64,000 bases of DNA from Druceiella hillmani (lineage: Eukaryota > Arthropoda > Insecta > Lepidoptera > Hepialidae). This document shows positions 25,701 to 34,711 of this stretch, in pieces (positions within the stretch are counted from its first letter, which is position 1; each line of letters opens with the position of its first letter). Both the position numbers and the translations under genes were made by a program. The notes beneath the pieces are model-generated. The model made no database searches. It was not told the origin of the DNA and was given only the letters and a program-made list of their open reading frames with translations. The stretch lies in the NCBI GenBank assembly GCA_039881145.1, contig JAYKKI010000032.1, forward strand, positions 12,081,501-12,145,500, given 5' to 3'.

Positions 25701-27602
25701 GATTAAATGGTTATAATTTCATCTTCTTATATATAAAAATAAATGTTTGTTCCTATAGCATTCATCTTATGGCGATGAAACTTTGGTGAGTAGTTGTGCA
25801 CACACCCGAGAAGGTTTCTGAATTAGTACAACCATTTTACAACAGGTGGCGCTTGAATTTGTTGGTAATTTAGCTGCAGTTCGTGTGTTTTCGGTGTATG
25901 AGTATGTTTGAGGGAAAAACAAAAAATATTGTGTATCCAAAAACAAACACTTTCTTTGAGTGACATGACAACGCATGCCGGGCACTCAAACTAAATATAT
26001 ATCGTATTAAATTGAAAACCACATGAACAAAGTCGCAGGCAACAGCTAATAATCTTATAAATTCAAGCGTCAAAAGTACTAACCTCCTTTACACATATTA
26101 TTTTGCGGATTTACACACAGTTTTGACACAAAATAAATAAAAATAATTTTAAAATACGGTTTATTGAATTTTGATGGGTCTCTATACATGTAAAATTGAG
26201 TGGAATAGTAGTGGTTTCTACTTAAGTTTGTGGTATACTACTGAAAAGGAGTACAGATACAATTTTTTAATTATTCTTATAAAAACGAAAATGTATAGAT
26301 ATTCCTTCTAGATCTGACAGATTCCGGGTGTATATTAGAATGTCTTTCATTTAAAGAGAAATGCTATGAATATATGACCCTAAATTATGTAGATATGCAA
26401 CATAGAATACATAAAACATGTTTAACCGTTTGAGTGCCGGCGAGCACCATCGCGCTCGTGCGCATACTAACTAAATTTGCCACGAGCGCAATGGCGCTTG
26501 CGAAATCAGTTGCTGTTAAGCGCGCAGTAGGGGAGGTCGCTCGCACGCATCGCTAATTTTATAAATAAAGTTAGTTATATATTATAAAGTTCAAATTATA
26601 ATATTATTAGTAATTACAATATAAAAAGGATCCATGTCGGAATACGAAAATAATTCGAGTGAAAATGATTGTTTTTCAAGTTGTGAAGAAAGTGATAGTG
26701 GGAGTGACATTGTGGTGCGCTCACAATTTGGCGTAATGTAAATTTTTAGTGATAGTGATAATAGTGACGATATCAATTATTTTGCTGTTACGGAGGATGG
26801 TACCGGACTGCGAAAATGACGATGTGACCTTGTTTTCAGTTTTTGTTATAATTTTTATTCACAATATATATTTCCATAATTTTTTTGTATTTTTTTATCC
26901 TTGTACAAGTTTTTATTAAGAAAACACCGAAAAAATTATTGAAATTGGATAATTTTTGGAAGAGATTCAGTTTTTTTCCGAGACAAGGGTAAATGACATC
27001 AAAAACAAAAGATTTCTTTGGCATTTTTAAGTATATATGAGTAAAAACAATGGCACTAAAACGGTTAAACATAACATTTTAACCTTTTTTATATAAACAA
27101 AGTTGTGTACAAATTTTGACCCCGATAAGAATAAGTGGATTCCCGTTAGTCATAGTTAATAAATGACACAAGTACATGGTTATAAAATAAAGTAGCAAAA
27201 TTTATATATTGTTCAGTCCCAAAATGTTCTTTATGTCACTAAGCTGAAAGTCATGCAACTGTCAACTTCCAGCTACCCAGTTCTCGCCGAAGCCTGACCC
27301 CCTTCAAGGACAAGAAAATAATGATCTGCAGCGACAATGAGAACTTCACCAAGTTCTGGGACCGAGTCTGCACTCAGGCTGGTGCCGTAACTCGCATTGT
27401 CAATGAGGAAGATCTCAACCTCAGCGGTGGCTATGTGGTGGTCACCGAATGGGATTGCCCGCATGAAGTCCAAAACAAGGCTAATCAAGATAACCTCCCG
27501 CTAGTCTCGACCACCTGGGTCACTCAGTGCCTCATCGAGGGACGATGCTGCCCACCGACCGGACACGCAAAGTACTCATTTATGTATACAGACAATGATT
27601 GA
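799..27602 (+). CDS. TP53BP1: 53BP1 homologue, whole coding span (6 exons, 1219 aa)
   Basis: Join of 799-3119, 3230-3483, 15448-15639, 17712-17905, 18673-19041 and 27273-27602. All five junctions are GT-AG with matching phase and total 3660 nt. Order: a long Ser/Thr-rich disordered N-terminal region with several SQ motifs (possible ATM-type sites, inferred), basic stretches, tandem Tudor at about residues 680-790 (AKWVDKRYYSG then EFDDGH, the methyl-lysine cage region, with the key Trp at 689), and a BRCT pair at about 963-1219. In the known family the Tudor binds H4K20me2, the BRCT repeats bind p53 and gamma-H2AX, and the protein promotes end joining at nuclear double-strand breaks. It is shorter than the vertebrate protein (about 1970 aa), mostly in the N-terminus. 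The start at 799 is the first ATG in frame after a stop at 772, but 5' exons cannot be excluded. Confidence 0.9.
3230..3483 (+). CDS. TP53BP1: 53BP1 exon 2 (end of second Tudor, linker)
   Basis: A short 110-bp intron ends in CTTCCCCAG. The exon completes an Arg codon and gives DVTVSVTASELYLTEDQA, equivalent to the end of the second Tudor in vertebrate 53BP1, then an Arg/Ser/Pro linker (DLDNIIQG aligns with the family's SLDNLVEG). The donor is at 3484 (G|GTGAGC), phase 1. Confidence 0.88.
3484..4140. other. Start of large 53BP1 intron, no gene seen
   Basis: AT-rich intronic DNA. The only structure noted is a short local repeat around 3815-3865 in which AGGTACC and AAAGGCCC-type words recur. 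No supported open frame. Confidence 0.4.
4150..4720 (+). pseudogene. Degenerate hAT-type transposase-like relic
   Basis: Several plus-strand frames, broken by stops and shifts, carry fragments that read like an insect transposase-derived family: KCKMNEKWFKCTDKNGYL, a stretch VDYGFSRVGQHVHKYNC resembling a BED or TTF-type finger, and KAMKMELTWIVKSVFS followed in another frame by an acidic DIAEVFREIF-type segment. No intact frame remains. The family link is from recall of this domain order and is tentative. It ends just before the terminal repeat of the next element. Confidence 0.4.
4804..7069 (-). mobile_element. hAT-like element, decayed, in 53BP1 intron
   Basis: The ends are imperfect inverted repeats: GGTTGCCAGG near 4804 and its complement CCTGGCAAC near 7061-7069, each followed inward by a CCGGAC/GTCCGG word. 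Minus-strand fragments resemble the N-terminal zinc-finger part of a hAT transposase (WEVKCEVCNKVIFI near 5960) and a downstream segment (LLKTYFLLPQNNISRTLRQF near 5730). Frames are interrupted throughout. I could not find a convincing 8-bp target duplication, so the exact ends are uncertain. The right part (6660-6930) is more GC-rich and has no recognisable coding. Confidence 0.5.
7655..7708. repeat. (TA)n then (TGTA)n microsatellite
   Basis: An AT dinucleotide run is followed by about 4-5 copies of TGTA. Read on the minus strand the tetranucleotide is ACAT/CATA. It abuts the poly(T) that marks the 3' end of the LINE fragment on its right. Confidence 0.9.
7709..9080 (-). mobile_element. 5'-truncated R1-clade LINE (RT to C-terminus)
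   Basis: Minus strand, 5' end near 9080. The first residues are the RT block around PQGSVLGPLLWN, then the catalytic FADD (near 8990), then a thumb/connection region (SIRYLGIMLDHRMNFK), and a C-terminal Cys/His cluster (CPECLGTVEDAEHIFFVC, near 8160) typical of the R1/jockey group. The frame moves among three registers (about 9074-8565, 8713-8423 and 8460-7909), so at least two frameshifts are present. The 3' end carries 15 A (T at 7709-7723 on the plus strand). Both flanks are ACAT/ACGT-type microsatellite. The element lacks ORF1, endonuclease and the N-terminal RT, so it cannot be autonomous. Confidence 0.85.
9081..9165. repeat. (GTAT/GTAC)n microsatellite on the 5' flank of the LINE
   Basis: Alternating TGTA, CGTA and TGTATG units begin directly after the LINE's truncated 5' end. 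This is the same unit type as on the other flank, so the insertion split one microsatellite. Confidence 0.85.
9425..10570. repeat. 194-bp tandem repeat array, about six units
   Basis: A unit beginning GAAGCACTTGAGTGCA recurs at 9583, 9777, 9971 (GAAACACTTG), 10165 and 10359, a constant 194-bp period. A diverged partial unit lies at about 9425-9580 that lacks the AAAGAAAACTATC block. Units share TTTTGCTAACTTTA and GTGAATTAATTCAAAAG. No open frame crosses the units. Confidence 0.9.
10642..11230. mobile_element. Non-autonomous element with about 85-bp inverted ends
   Basis: The left end (GAATTTTGAGCAGGTATTT, then AAATTTTGAACAGTA, then ACTATTCAAGT) is repeated in reverse complement at 11145-11230. 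There is no transposase. Internally, at about 11020-11045, it holds GTGAATTATTTCAAAAGAAA, nearly identical to a block of the adjacent 194-bp satellite. Confidence 0.65.
11231..12464. other. 53BP1 intron, no feature recognised
   Basis: AT-rich DNA without long open frames or clear repeats. I see nothing in it beyond short A/T runs. Confidence 0.4.
12473..14829. mobile_element. hAT element with 8-bp target duplication, host of a nested piggyBac
   Basis: It starts TAGAGGTGGGCG and ends with the imperfect complement CTCAGCTCTA. It is flanked by identical octamers CTACAGAT at 12465-12472 and 14830-14837, the hAT target-site signature. Sub-terminal words (GTTAAC, TGTTGATCA) recur at both ends. No hAT transposase is left: after removing the nested TTAA element about 1.2 kb of non-coding sequence remains, so it is non-autonomous. 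Confidence 0.8.
13085..14242 (-). mobile_element. piggyBac-like element nested in the hAT
   Basis: TTAA at 13085-13088 and 14239-14242 bound matching ends (CACATTGTTTGCGGG on the left, CATATTGTATCCGGG reversed on the right). Inside, a minus-strand fragment at about 13677-13920 reads as the acidic N-terminus of a piggyBac transposase (SDNERDSEDEWSSADE). It includes a short internal tandem duplication of VDRLSDLSC-type codons. The catalytic core is absent. Confidence 0.75.
14838..15447. other. 53BP1 intron, no feature recognised
   Basis: AT-rich, with only shadow frames. It ends in the acceptor CTAACTTTACAG at 15447. Confidence 0.4.
15448..15639 (+). CDS. TP53BP1: 53BP1 exon 3 (basic/acidic linker before BRCT)
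   Basis: The acceptor is TTTACAG at 15447, completing Gly. It encodes IKGRTLTPSTGRKRRHASES and then a Ser/Glu/Pro stretch, the counterpart of the Lys/Arg-Ser linker preceding the BRCT domain. The donor used in my model is AAAG|GTGTTG at 15640 (phase 1), which is required by exon 4. A much better-looking donor (CGAG|GTAAGTGAG) lies at 15516 but leaves phase 0 and would shift exon 4 out of frame. GC-rich coding composition continues to 15639, which supports the long form. Confidence 0.75.
15640..17050. other. 53BP1 intron, no feature recognised
   Basis: AT-rich intron. A Lys/Asn-rich open frame near 16610-16897 is a product of A-runs and is not a gene. Confidence 0.4.
17051..17274. repeat. 224-bp near-perfect palindrome (head-to-head repeat ends)
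   Basis: Two arms of about 112 bp are inverted around GATC at 17161-17164, each outer edge being CACAATTAAATGAAACTACG. Because of the symmetry both strands show the same 69-codon open frame, which is therefore an artefact. A single-arm copy lies at about 61309-61458, and homology continues past the right arm to about 17325. The right arm contains CTGAAGA, a short stem, then GAAAC. Confidence 0.85.
17275..17711. other. 53BP1 intron, tail of repeat then unique AT-rich DNA
   Basis: 17275-17325 still matches the 61.4 kb repeat copy. The rest shows nothing, ending in the acceptor AAATTAAACAG. Confidence 0.5.
17712..17905 (+). CDS. TP53BP1: 53BP1 exon 4 (start of BRCT 1)
   Basis: Acceptor AAACAG at 17711, donor TTG|GTTAGT at 17906, phase 0 out. 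Encodes a Lys-rich lead and then GSTLFAGLHFLLTC, matching the KTLFLGYAFLLT beta-strand that opens the vertebrate BRCT domain. Confidence 0.85.
17906..18672. other. 53BP1 intron, nothing recognised
   Basis: AT-rich, no supported feature. Ends in ATAATCTCTCAG. Confidence 0.4.
18673..19041 (+). CDS. TP53BP1: 53BP1 exon 5 (BRCT 1)
   Basis: Phase 0 in and out (donor TGG|GTGAGT at 19042). The residues NTPFNKERLKEQLEAGGGVV, TAKYIQCLAADIKAITHLWV and SLPAGWSIQKNTFINW align segment by segment with vertebrate 53BP1 BRCT 1, including the conserved W of the third helix region. Confidence 0.92.
19042..20110. other. Start of last 53BP1 intron, nothing recognised
   Basis: AT-rich intron without long open frames or clear repeats. 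Confidence 0.4.
20111..20578. repeat. 78-bp minisatellite, six units
   Basis: A unit starting ATCCAATTTATAGCAAAC recurs at 20111, 20189, 20267 and onward with an exact 78-bp period (26 codons). It stays open on both strands, giving repeated IIEIIIFIG-type peptides. Units differ by a few substitutions. Units are contiguous with no spacers, so it is not a CRISPR array. Confidence 0.92.
20579..20808. other. Spacer, nothing recognised
   Basis: AT-rich intronic DNA up to the A that precedes the Helitron 5' TC. Confidence 0.4.
20809..22536 (+). mobile_element. Helitron relic
   Basis: It starts TCTATATATATAAAAGAAAG after host A and ends GGCCGGGTCGGCTAG before host T, the A-TC...CTRR-T signature of Helitrons, with no target duplication. 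The interior (21640-22060, plus strand, several frames) carries the N-terminal Helitron-protein motifs YPFVRIDPMDIVCNHC, then GLCSLSGK, LHSLI and TPESRHFLSN. Stops and frame changes interrupt them, and the helicase domain is missing. Confidence 0.8.
22537..25840. other. 53BP1 last intron, no feature recognised
   Basis: AT-rich. All open frames are short and show no domain. Stretches near 24340-24490 and 25140-25320 have the look of decayed transposon ends (a 'cell wall of simple words' such as TAACTCGTAAAAGT), but I cannot assign them. Confidence 0.35.
25846..26075. mobile_element. Possible short inverted-repeat element
   Basis: GGCGCTTGAATTTGTTGG at 25848 and its imperfect complement (ATAAATTCAAGCGTC, near 26056-26070), with a second matched word (TTAGCTG / CAGCTAA), bound about 230 bp. 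No coding or target duplication confirmed. Confidence 0.35.
26422..27068 (+). mobile_element. piggyBac-derived MITE, copy 1
   Basis: TTAA at 26422-26425 and 27065-27068, with inverted ends CCGTTTGAGTGCC and GGCACTAAAACGG. A GC-rich sub-terminal inverted repeat (CGAGCACCATCGCGCTCGTG / CACGAGCGCAATGGCGC) follows the left end. From 26635 the plus strand encodes the N-terminus of a piggyBac transposase (MSEYENNSSENDCFSSCEES) with a stop after about 35 codons. The rest of the transposase is deleted. Copy 2 is at 36749-37363 in the opposite orientation. Confidence 0.8.
27273..27602 (+). CDS. TP53BP1: 53BP1 exon 6 (BRCT 2, C-terminus)
   Basis: The acceptor AACTTCCAG at 27272 gives phase 0; the next AG eight bases on would break the frame. 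Encodes SLTPFKDKKIMICSDNENF, LPLVSTTWVTQCLIEG (family: LPVVSQEWVIQCLIVG) and ends HAKYSFMYTDND, TGA at 27600-27602. The composition is distinctly GC-richer than the surrounding intron. Confidence 0.93.
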   Translation, partial: LPSSRRSLTPFKDKKIMICSDNENFTKFWDRVCTQAGAVTRIVNEEDLNLSGGYVVVTEWDCPHEVQNKANQDNLPLVSTTWVTQCLIEGRCCPPTGHAKYSFMYTDND

Positions 27603-28546
27603 TCTCATTTTTACCGCGTCGTGCTCTCACGGCGGATGCGAGGTGACTTTTGATGTGGACAGATGGATGTGTTCGATAGTTTTACATAGGTCGCTGAGTG
27701 TGGTGTATGGGTAGTATTAAGTGTTAAGTGATCGAGTGTCGTTATAGATTTAGGTATGATCCCGTGATTGGAGATGTTTTAGGTAGGAATTATGAGTGAA
27801 AAAGAAAGTTGAAATTCTTTTTATTTCTCTTTTATTATTTTTTGACGTAACTCGATGTATTATGCGAGTCCAAATATTTCTATATGATAAATTATGATAT
27901 ATAATGTTTTCGAAAAATAACACTGACGGTCTGTCATGACAAGTTTTATTTAGAGCTTCATGTCATAAGGGGTGTATAAAGAAATATAATTACAAATATA
28001 GAAAGAATATACCACATACTTACATATTGTCAAATATTATAAGTGTGTATTTTGCCTCTTTAAAATAATTAATATAAACAAGTATAACATTCAAAAGACT
28101 TAAAAACAATTTAATTTCTAATAATTATCCAGTCTTAAAATATTATAATCATAAATATATATTCAATACTCTTCAATGTAAAGTGTGAAGTAAATCGTAT
28201 TAGATTCTGACCTTGGCAAAGGTCCTAATTGAATTTAATGTTTTTGTATCGAGTAGTGATTTAATGAAGTCTAACAAGCAGAATGACAAACTAACGGCCT
28301 ATGTTTATCCTTCGTATTTTATTGAGAATCAATACTGAAATATTCTTCTTTATAAGCAGTGTCAAACTGTAAAGTTTAAATTGCAAATTTTCAAAAATAA
28401 TTTCAAATATTTTGTTGTAGTCAATATATATGTATATATATATATGTATATACATACATATATATATATATATATATAAATATATATATATATACACACA
28501 CATATATACATACATTGGGGATTTGACAGTTCACCCATAAATGTAT
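27603..28546. other. 53BP1 3' UTR and spacer
   Basis: Downstream of the stop. No canonical AATAAA close by that I could pick out. A (TA)n tract with TATATG and TACACACA variants occupies about 28424-28506. Confidence 0.45.
28424..28506. repeat. (TA)n microsatellite
   Basis: Alternating TA with TATATG, TACATA and CACACA interruptions. The Tyr-Ile open frame here is simple-repeat translation. Confidence 0.9.
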
Positions 28547-28554
28547 CTTCATAT

Positions 28555-29279
28555 TAGAGGTGCGCAAAAGTATCAGTGAAAAGAAAAAAGTGATTTATGT
28601 CATTTGATTGGAAAGATATATATCACTCATTTATATCTCTAGCTCAGTACTCCGAGTTATGAACGAAATGATTTATTACGCGTACGTTGAACAATGGTCA
28701 TACAACATGGTGATAAATAATAATGACTGCACATTTCGCACTATTGTTTGAAAATAAAAATAAATTCTACACGAGTATTCACTTTGCTTAATATTTTGGA
28801 GGTTTATAATTTAGGACTGTTAACCTAGATTCAAATTATACATAAAATAACTTTAATGACAATTAAATAAACTGGAATAGATTGGCGTATTTATACAATT
28901 ATAAATTAGAATTTTGAAATGAAACAGAAATGTTTGTTTACGCAAATATTTTGAGCAAACTAAAGTATACTTTATCACAGCGTTCACATTGGATCACGAG
29001 TAGCTATGTTCGTCTACATAGATCCAGTTGCATATTTGACTAAACAGTTCGATCGTTTTCTTTCTCTTTCATGTCACATCAAACATATACTTTTATATCT
29101 ATCTTCACGACGCGACGAGTGAGTGAAATGATTGATTTAGTGAAACGGGAAAGATCCTGATCACTCCTGAGCTAGTGATATACTGATACATTTTTATTTC
29201 AAGTGAGCGAATGATAGATATGATCGTAACATGTGAGTTATATCTTTTATATCTCTTACACATGAGTTACACATCTCTA
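28555..29279. mobile_element. hAT MITE with 8-bp target duplication
   Basis: It starts TAGAGGTGCGCAAAAG and ends ACACATCTCTA. It is flanked by identical CTTCATAT octamers at 28547-28554 and 29280-29287. No coding. The terminal TAGAGGTG is shared with the 12473 element, so the two may use related transposases. Confidence 0.8.
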
Positions 29280-29287
29280 CTTCATAT

Positions 29288-32200
29288 ATATCATATGGTG
29301 TTTACATTTTGGTTAAATTAATTTATTTGGAAACTTTTTTTTTATTAGTGGCATAATTGTTTCTTTCACTATTTTAAAGTATTTATGACGGCTAGTATTG
29401 ACTGGGTTTTCATTTAATGTCGAACGATCGAATCCACATGTCACATATACTATGTTGAATTTTGATGAGTAACCAAATTTCAAGGAGCGATTAAGACAGT
29501 AACTAATGAAAAAAAATATAATATTTTTTAACTTTTCCTAACTTTCCCGTGTTTTATTAAACATGCGTCAAATGATTGACTAAAAAATATCCAAAAACAT
29601 TTTTGGATATTATATTCCACACAAGCAAGGGCACAAATTACGGCCTATGTCATTTGCTGAGTTATTAGGTAACAAACAAAATGAGGGACAGACCAATTTT
29701 TAGATTTTGTAGCCTAATAGATGTCATCCCACACCTTCGTCTGCCATTTTATGGTGCTTTACAATAATAGTATTTTTTATTGTACGAATAGTATTTTTTA
29801 TTTTATCCAAAAAACTATTAGAATAGTGAATATAATATTTTAGGACGACAGGAATGGTTTATGAGATTGATTAATACTAAAAACAAAAAAAATTAACTTC
29901 TCATTATAACACCCCTTTGGCATTAAGTTAACAATACCATAAATATATATCATAAATTAAAGACAAGTCTCTCTTTGATTTCTCTCCACAAAGTGTTAAT
30001 GGAGAAAATTGTTTTTGATTTCACTCCACTAATGTGTTAGTAGAGTATTGTCTTTGATTTATGAAGACCCAATAAAAAAAACATTTTGCATCTTTAAACA
30101 GATATTGCAAATATTAGGAAAAAACTAATTTCCACATTCAAAAACTTTGATTTGATTAATAGAATAATCAAATCATTATACTGTAATTCTCGCACAATGT
30201 GGAAAATACCTACTGCAAAACATTGAGTAACTCTATGGTCATTCTGTGTAAATACTTATGATATTCCGAGTACAATTTTTAATAAAATTAAGAATAGTTA
30301 TCGTTAAATAAAGGTAATAATGTATGTGTTTAGTGTTTTGAAGGAGTCATTTCATAATTAGTCATATTTTATTAGACATAATTGTCTGTTTAGGTAAGTT
30401 TATTAAATTTTGATGACATTGATGACCGAGGTATGTTTGTTGGTGTCATTAATGACTGAAATATTCTTATATAGTATGTATTATAAATGATTGATATGTG
30501 TATGTGTATTGATGTCATTTATGAAAAAATATCTTTTTAAATTAATTATATTGGTAATGCTCTCATAATGAGTCTATCACTATATTTGGAATATGTCAGA
30601 GATTTCTTTCGTAGTAATTTTTATTGATGTTCTTAATGATTATTATTCATTAATGTCGTTAATGACTGAGAGAGAATTAATATTTATCGAATTTTAAAGA
30701 ATATTTTATTTGTTTAATGGATTTGGAATTTGATTATAAAAGAGACTATGAAAAAACAAAAATTGGTACTGAAATTTATTTTTGGGATGTGAAACTTCTT
30801 ACAATTACAAAAAATCTTTACTTATAGTTACCTGGGTTTCATAATTGTTTTTACTGGGATGTCTTAAAAAATAAAAATTTAAAAACCCTTTTTATTTATT
30901 CCTACTAGCAACATTATATTTTTTATCTCAGCTAATGATGTGAAAAATTAAATCGTAATTAATTTGTACTTTTATTAATTTATGGTTTTAAGCTAATCTA
31001 TAAAATTGGTTGATTAAATGTAATTGATGAATAAATCATACAAGATTATTTTTTTAATTTATGTTCTGTATAAAACAGTGAAAATGCACAAAAAAAATTA
31101 TCTCAGCTTTACTTATCAAGTAACTTAAATATTAATGTATTTTTAAGTGAGTTTCTTTCTTGAGATATTTTTTTCTTATTTGTTAAATAACTCATTATCT
31201 TCAAGATAATACAAAACTTGACTTTACTGGTATACAAAAATTTGAGATCGACGAGAACAGCATATTCTCATGAAGAACACACTAAGAGCCATAAGATCAA
31301 TCACAGTTTAAACCATCAACATAGTTTAAACTGCAGTTTAATAATAATCTCCTAAAATCAATGGCGGCTTAACTTCATTGAAAGTTAAAATTATAATTAT
31401 TACACGATTATTTTTATTGACAGAACAAAGTGGTTGAAACTCATTTTCATATATTAACAGTGTCAGTGTGGCAAAATGGCTATTAGCTGTTTATGTTTCT
31501 ATTGTTCTACTGAACTGTCATTCAGTAGTCGTATTATTTCAATGGTTATTTAAAAATTTCTTCACAATAACCATTTCATAATCCTTCAAATTCCAATATC
31601 AAGATAAGATTCTCCTTTAAAATATATAGATAGAACACAACAAAAACAGACTGGTACTTTTGATTCCTGAATTTTTAGAATTGTGAAATTGTAACCACTT
31701 ATTCTTCTCTCAAGATAAATCTCACATTTTTTATACCAGGAAAGTCAACTTATGTTATATTTAAAAATAGTAAGTTAGAAGATAAATAAATCATGAACGG
31801 CCACATAAAAAAATACATTGACATTTCAGAACACCTGACATTTGACATGCCTTTTTTTTATTTTATGGCTTTCATTGACAGGTAATTTTAATTATAATAA
31901 GTAAATTTTTTTACACATTTTACTGTTGAATATCTTAACATAAATTAAAAACTAGTATATTTAGTTGAGTGAATTAAATAATATTCTTTTTTATTCACAA
32001 ATTAAACAGTTTTGAATTACAAATTTTTATTTATTATTTTGTAAATCAAACTGGTATAAATAACTATGAAACCCAAACAACCATAATAGTGATTTTTTTT
32101 TCCCTTTATTGTGAGAAGATTAGTACCAGTTTCATAATTTACACAAAATTAGTACCAATTTTTGTAAGTTTTTTTCTAGTTTCCTTTGTAGGAATAGAAT

Positions 32201-33588
32201 TTGGTCTTTTTGACTGAGTTTCAATTTATCAGTTTAAGCAAGTAAAAAAGTCAGAAATCCACTTTGCTTATCGAAATTTTTATAACAAACAACACGGATA
32301 TCCCTTGTGCCAAGGACTGAATTTTTGCGAGCAGTAATTTTTGGTTATTACGGACCAATACCGTGTGTGTAATTAGATAGATAAACATGATAAATAAGGC
32401 CTTTTGTAAATATACTTTGTAACGTAATTACTTAATCAATGTCAGTGTGTTTTTTGACTAAAATTACATAAGTATTAATGGGTATAAATATATTTTGAAT
32501 GTCCGTCACAATGTCACAATTAATGTCGTGATTAGGTAGAGAAGATTGTTGTTTGAAAATTCAATATGGTTTTTTACACTCGCTTCATAATCAAATTGTG
32601 GTAATTTAGAAAATGTATTAGTCATCGTAATCATTCTGTTACTTCACACCAATTCATTTAGTAGGTCTTTGGCATTGAACTGAAAAACTAATGTCGCATT
32701 ACTATGTCAAGTTCACTTTACATGAATGGAAAATTATTTTTAGGTTTCATAAATGTGCATTTAAGGACAGGTCAAATCTACTGCGATGTTTTTGTTGCAA
32801 TAGAAGTGAAGCTTCCCCCTCATTGATAGCAATAATATAAAACATTTATTTTTTTATTTGTAGACTTGCACTTAACTCTTTGAGGCAAAGTGGTTTAACC
32901 ACAGATTTAGAAGTGTATTAGATGGTCGCAACAGTGGTATCATTGTTAAAGCATTTTAGCTGCACTATAGAAAGATTCCTCCAGGAAATTCCATTGTGAA
33001 AGATGTATAAAAAATATTCATCTATAAAATATTCATCTAGAATAGCAATAAATGGTAGAATCTAAGGACAACATTAATTCATGTTGAGTAACTTTAATTT
33101 ATGCTTCAAAGGGTTAAAAGGGTTTTATTCAGTTCTCTGCTGACGAGTCTTATGGGTAATGTTACAAGTAAGATGATAGTATAGATACACAATAGGATAA
33201 GCTTTGTTTAATAATTTATTTTCAGAAATTGTCAGAATGTGTGAACATAATGTAAAACCTAGCAAAATTTCCTCATTTGTAGCGTTTCTGATGTCGGAAG
33301 TTTCCATGAAAACATCGTTATTTTTAAGACTCTCTTAATTTTAGATGTATATGTTCATATTTTCAAATCTGAAAGGAAAAAGTCTTTTTTGTGCAAGTCA
33401 GTGACTTGTTTATGTTAGGCGATTTTCTTATATTAAAAAGTAAACATAGAAAATAAAGTATTTTATTAAGCCTATTTGCAAATTGTATAATTTTTATTAA
33501 GCCTATTTGCGACCTGTAAAATTAAATTTAATAAACATTAGACTTGCTAAAGTATATTACAGATGCAAATTCAAATACGGAGCAGGGA
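29288..33588. other. Gene-free stretch
   Basis: AT-rich. A local near-duplication (CTTTGATTTCTCTCCAC... and TTTGATTTCACTCCACT...) lies at about 29975-30060, and words of the type TGTCATTAATGAC recur at 30410-30670. I see no gene. Confidence 0.4.
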
Positions 33589-33621
33589 CAATAAACCAGG
33601 ACTTATGATGAGGACTAAGTA

Positions 33622-33668
<47 letters not shown>

Positions 33669-33673
33669 AACAA

Positions 33674-34290
33674 TTAACCCCTCGAGTGCGCAATTTACTT
33701 TTACTTAACATCGTTGTTCCCGCTATAATGAAAATGCTTTAACTATGTTGTAAGAAAAGTAGTTACAACATAGTTAAAACATTTTCACCCTATATATGTA
33801 GTTATGAGTGTAAAAAATAATAAATAAACTCCTTATTTCCGTAATAATAAAGAAGGCTTATAAAGAAAGTCTTTATAAAATGTTATTTTTGTTCTTACCA
33901 TAAAAAAATATAAATAAAAATCATAATGGTAAAAATAACTATGCCATAGACAAATGTAACGTCATTCTATTTGGTATTTCATCCTCTTATGATATGTAAT
34001 TGCTATGTTTATCTTAATTTAACTGAAATATATATGTTTGAACAGCGTGAGCCCAAGTCTTGCTTAGAAGCAATGCGCTCACTCAAGGGGTTAAAACAGC
34101 CACTTCCGATTATATTTAGATCCGAGTGTGTCATTCTCATCTTCTGTATATATATATATATATGTAAAAAATTTCATATTCTGATGTTAAATACAATCAA
34201 AATAAATAATTATGGAGTTATTCACTGTTTTATTACCATGGCGGGCACAATAATGTTAAGTAAAAGTAAATTGCACACTCGAGGAGTTAA
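33674..34290. mobile_element. TTAA-bounded (piggyBac-like) MITE at the palindrome centre
   Basis: TTAA at 33674-33677 and 34287-34290. The inner inverted ends are CCCCTCGAGTGCGCAATTTA (left) and its near complement (right), continuing through ACTTTTACTTAACAT. No transposase. It contains a 25-bp-arm hairpin at 33729-33787. Confidence 0.65.
33729..33787. repeat. Hairpin, 25-bp arms, 9-nt loop
   Basis: TTTAACTATGTTGTAA and TTACAACATAGTTAAA face each other across GAAAAGTAG, with one mismatch further out in the TGAAAATG / CATTTTCA extension. Confidence 0.8.
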
Positions 34291-34341
34291 TTGTTTTCTT
34301 AATATAGATACTTAGTCCTCATCGTAAGTCTTGGTTTATTG

Positions 34342-34652
34342 ATAATATATATATAAGCCACTGCATGTTGATTCTGGATACGCCATTACTTCGTTAGTCT
34401 TCTGTCATGCATTTTCAAGCATGATGGTAACCTAAATGACAGTCTCTGAGAGAGACCATAGATTCTATAGAGCCGTAAAAATAATTTTTTTATTTATAGA
34501 CGCATCACACAGGTATTTCATTTCATTAAAGTGTAGATGATAATGTTTGCATATGTATCGAGTGGTTCATGGTTTTCTTGTTATATATATACGTAATTCC
34601 ATATAAAATTCTGCCAATGTCAGGAAATGCTATTTATGACTATATATATATG

Positions 34653-34711
<59 letters not shown>

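Larger units (their letters stand above)
33589..34341. mobile_element. Palindromic element with long inverted arms
   Basis: CAATAAACCAGGACTTATGA at 33589 is matched by its complement ending at 34341, and both are followed inward by GAGGACTAAGTATCTATAT and GAAAACAATTAA. The left arm carries an expanded (TA)n at 33624-33665 that the right arm lacks. The arms meet the TTAA bounds of the inner element. Confidence 0.7.

Noticed and set aside
25526..25789. 87-codon plus-strand protein
   Set aside because: Low-complexity Lys/Asn/Leu composition in intronic AT-rich DNA, no domain.
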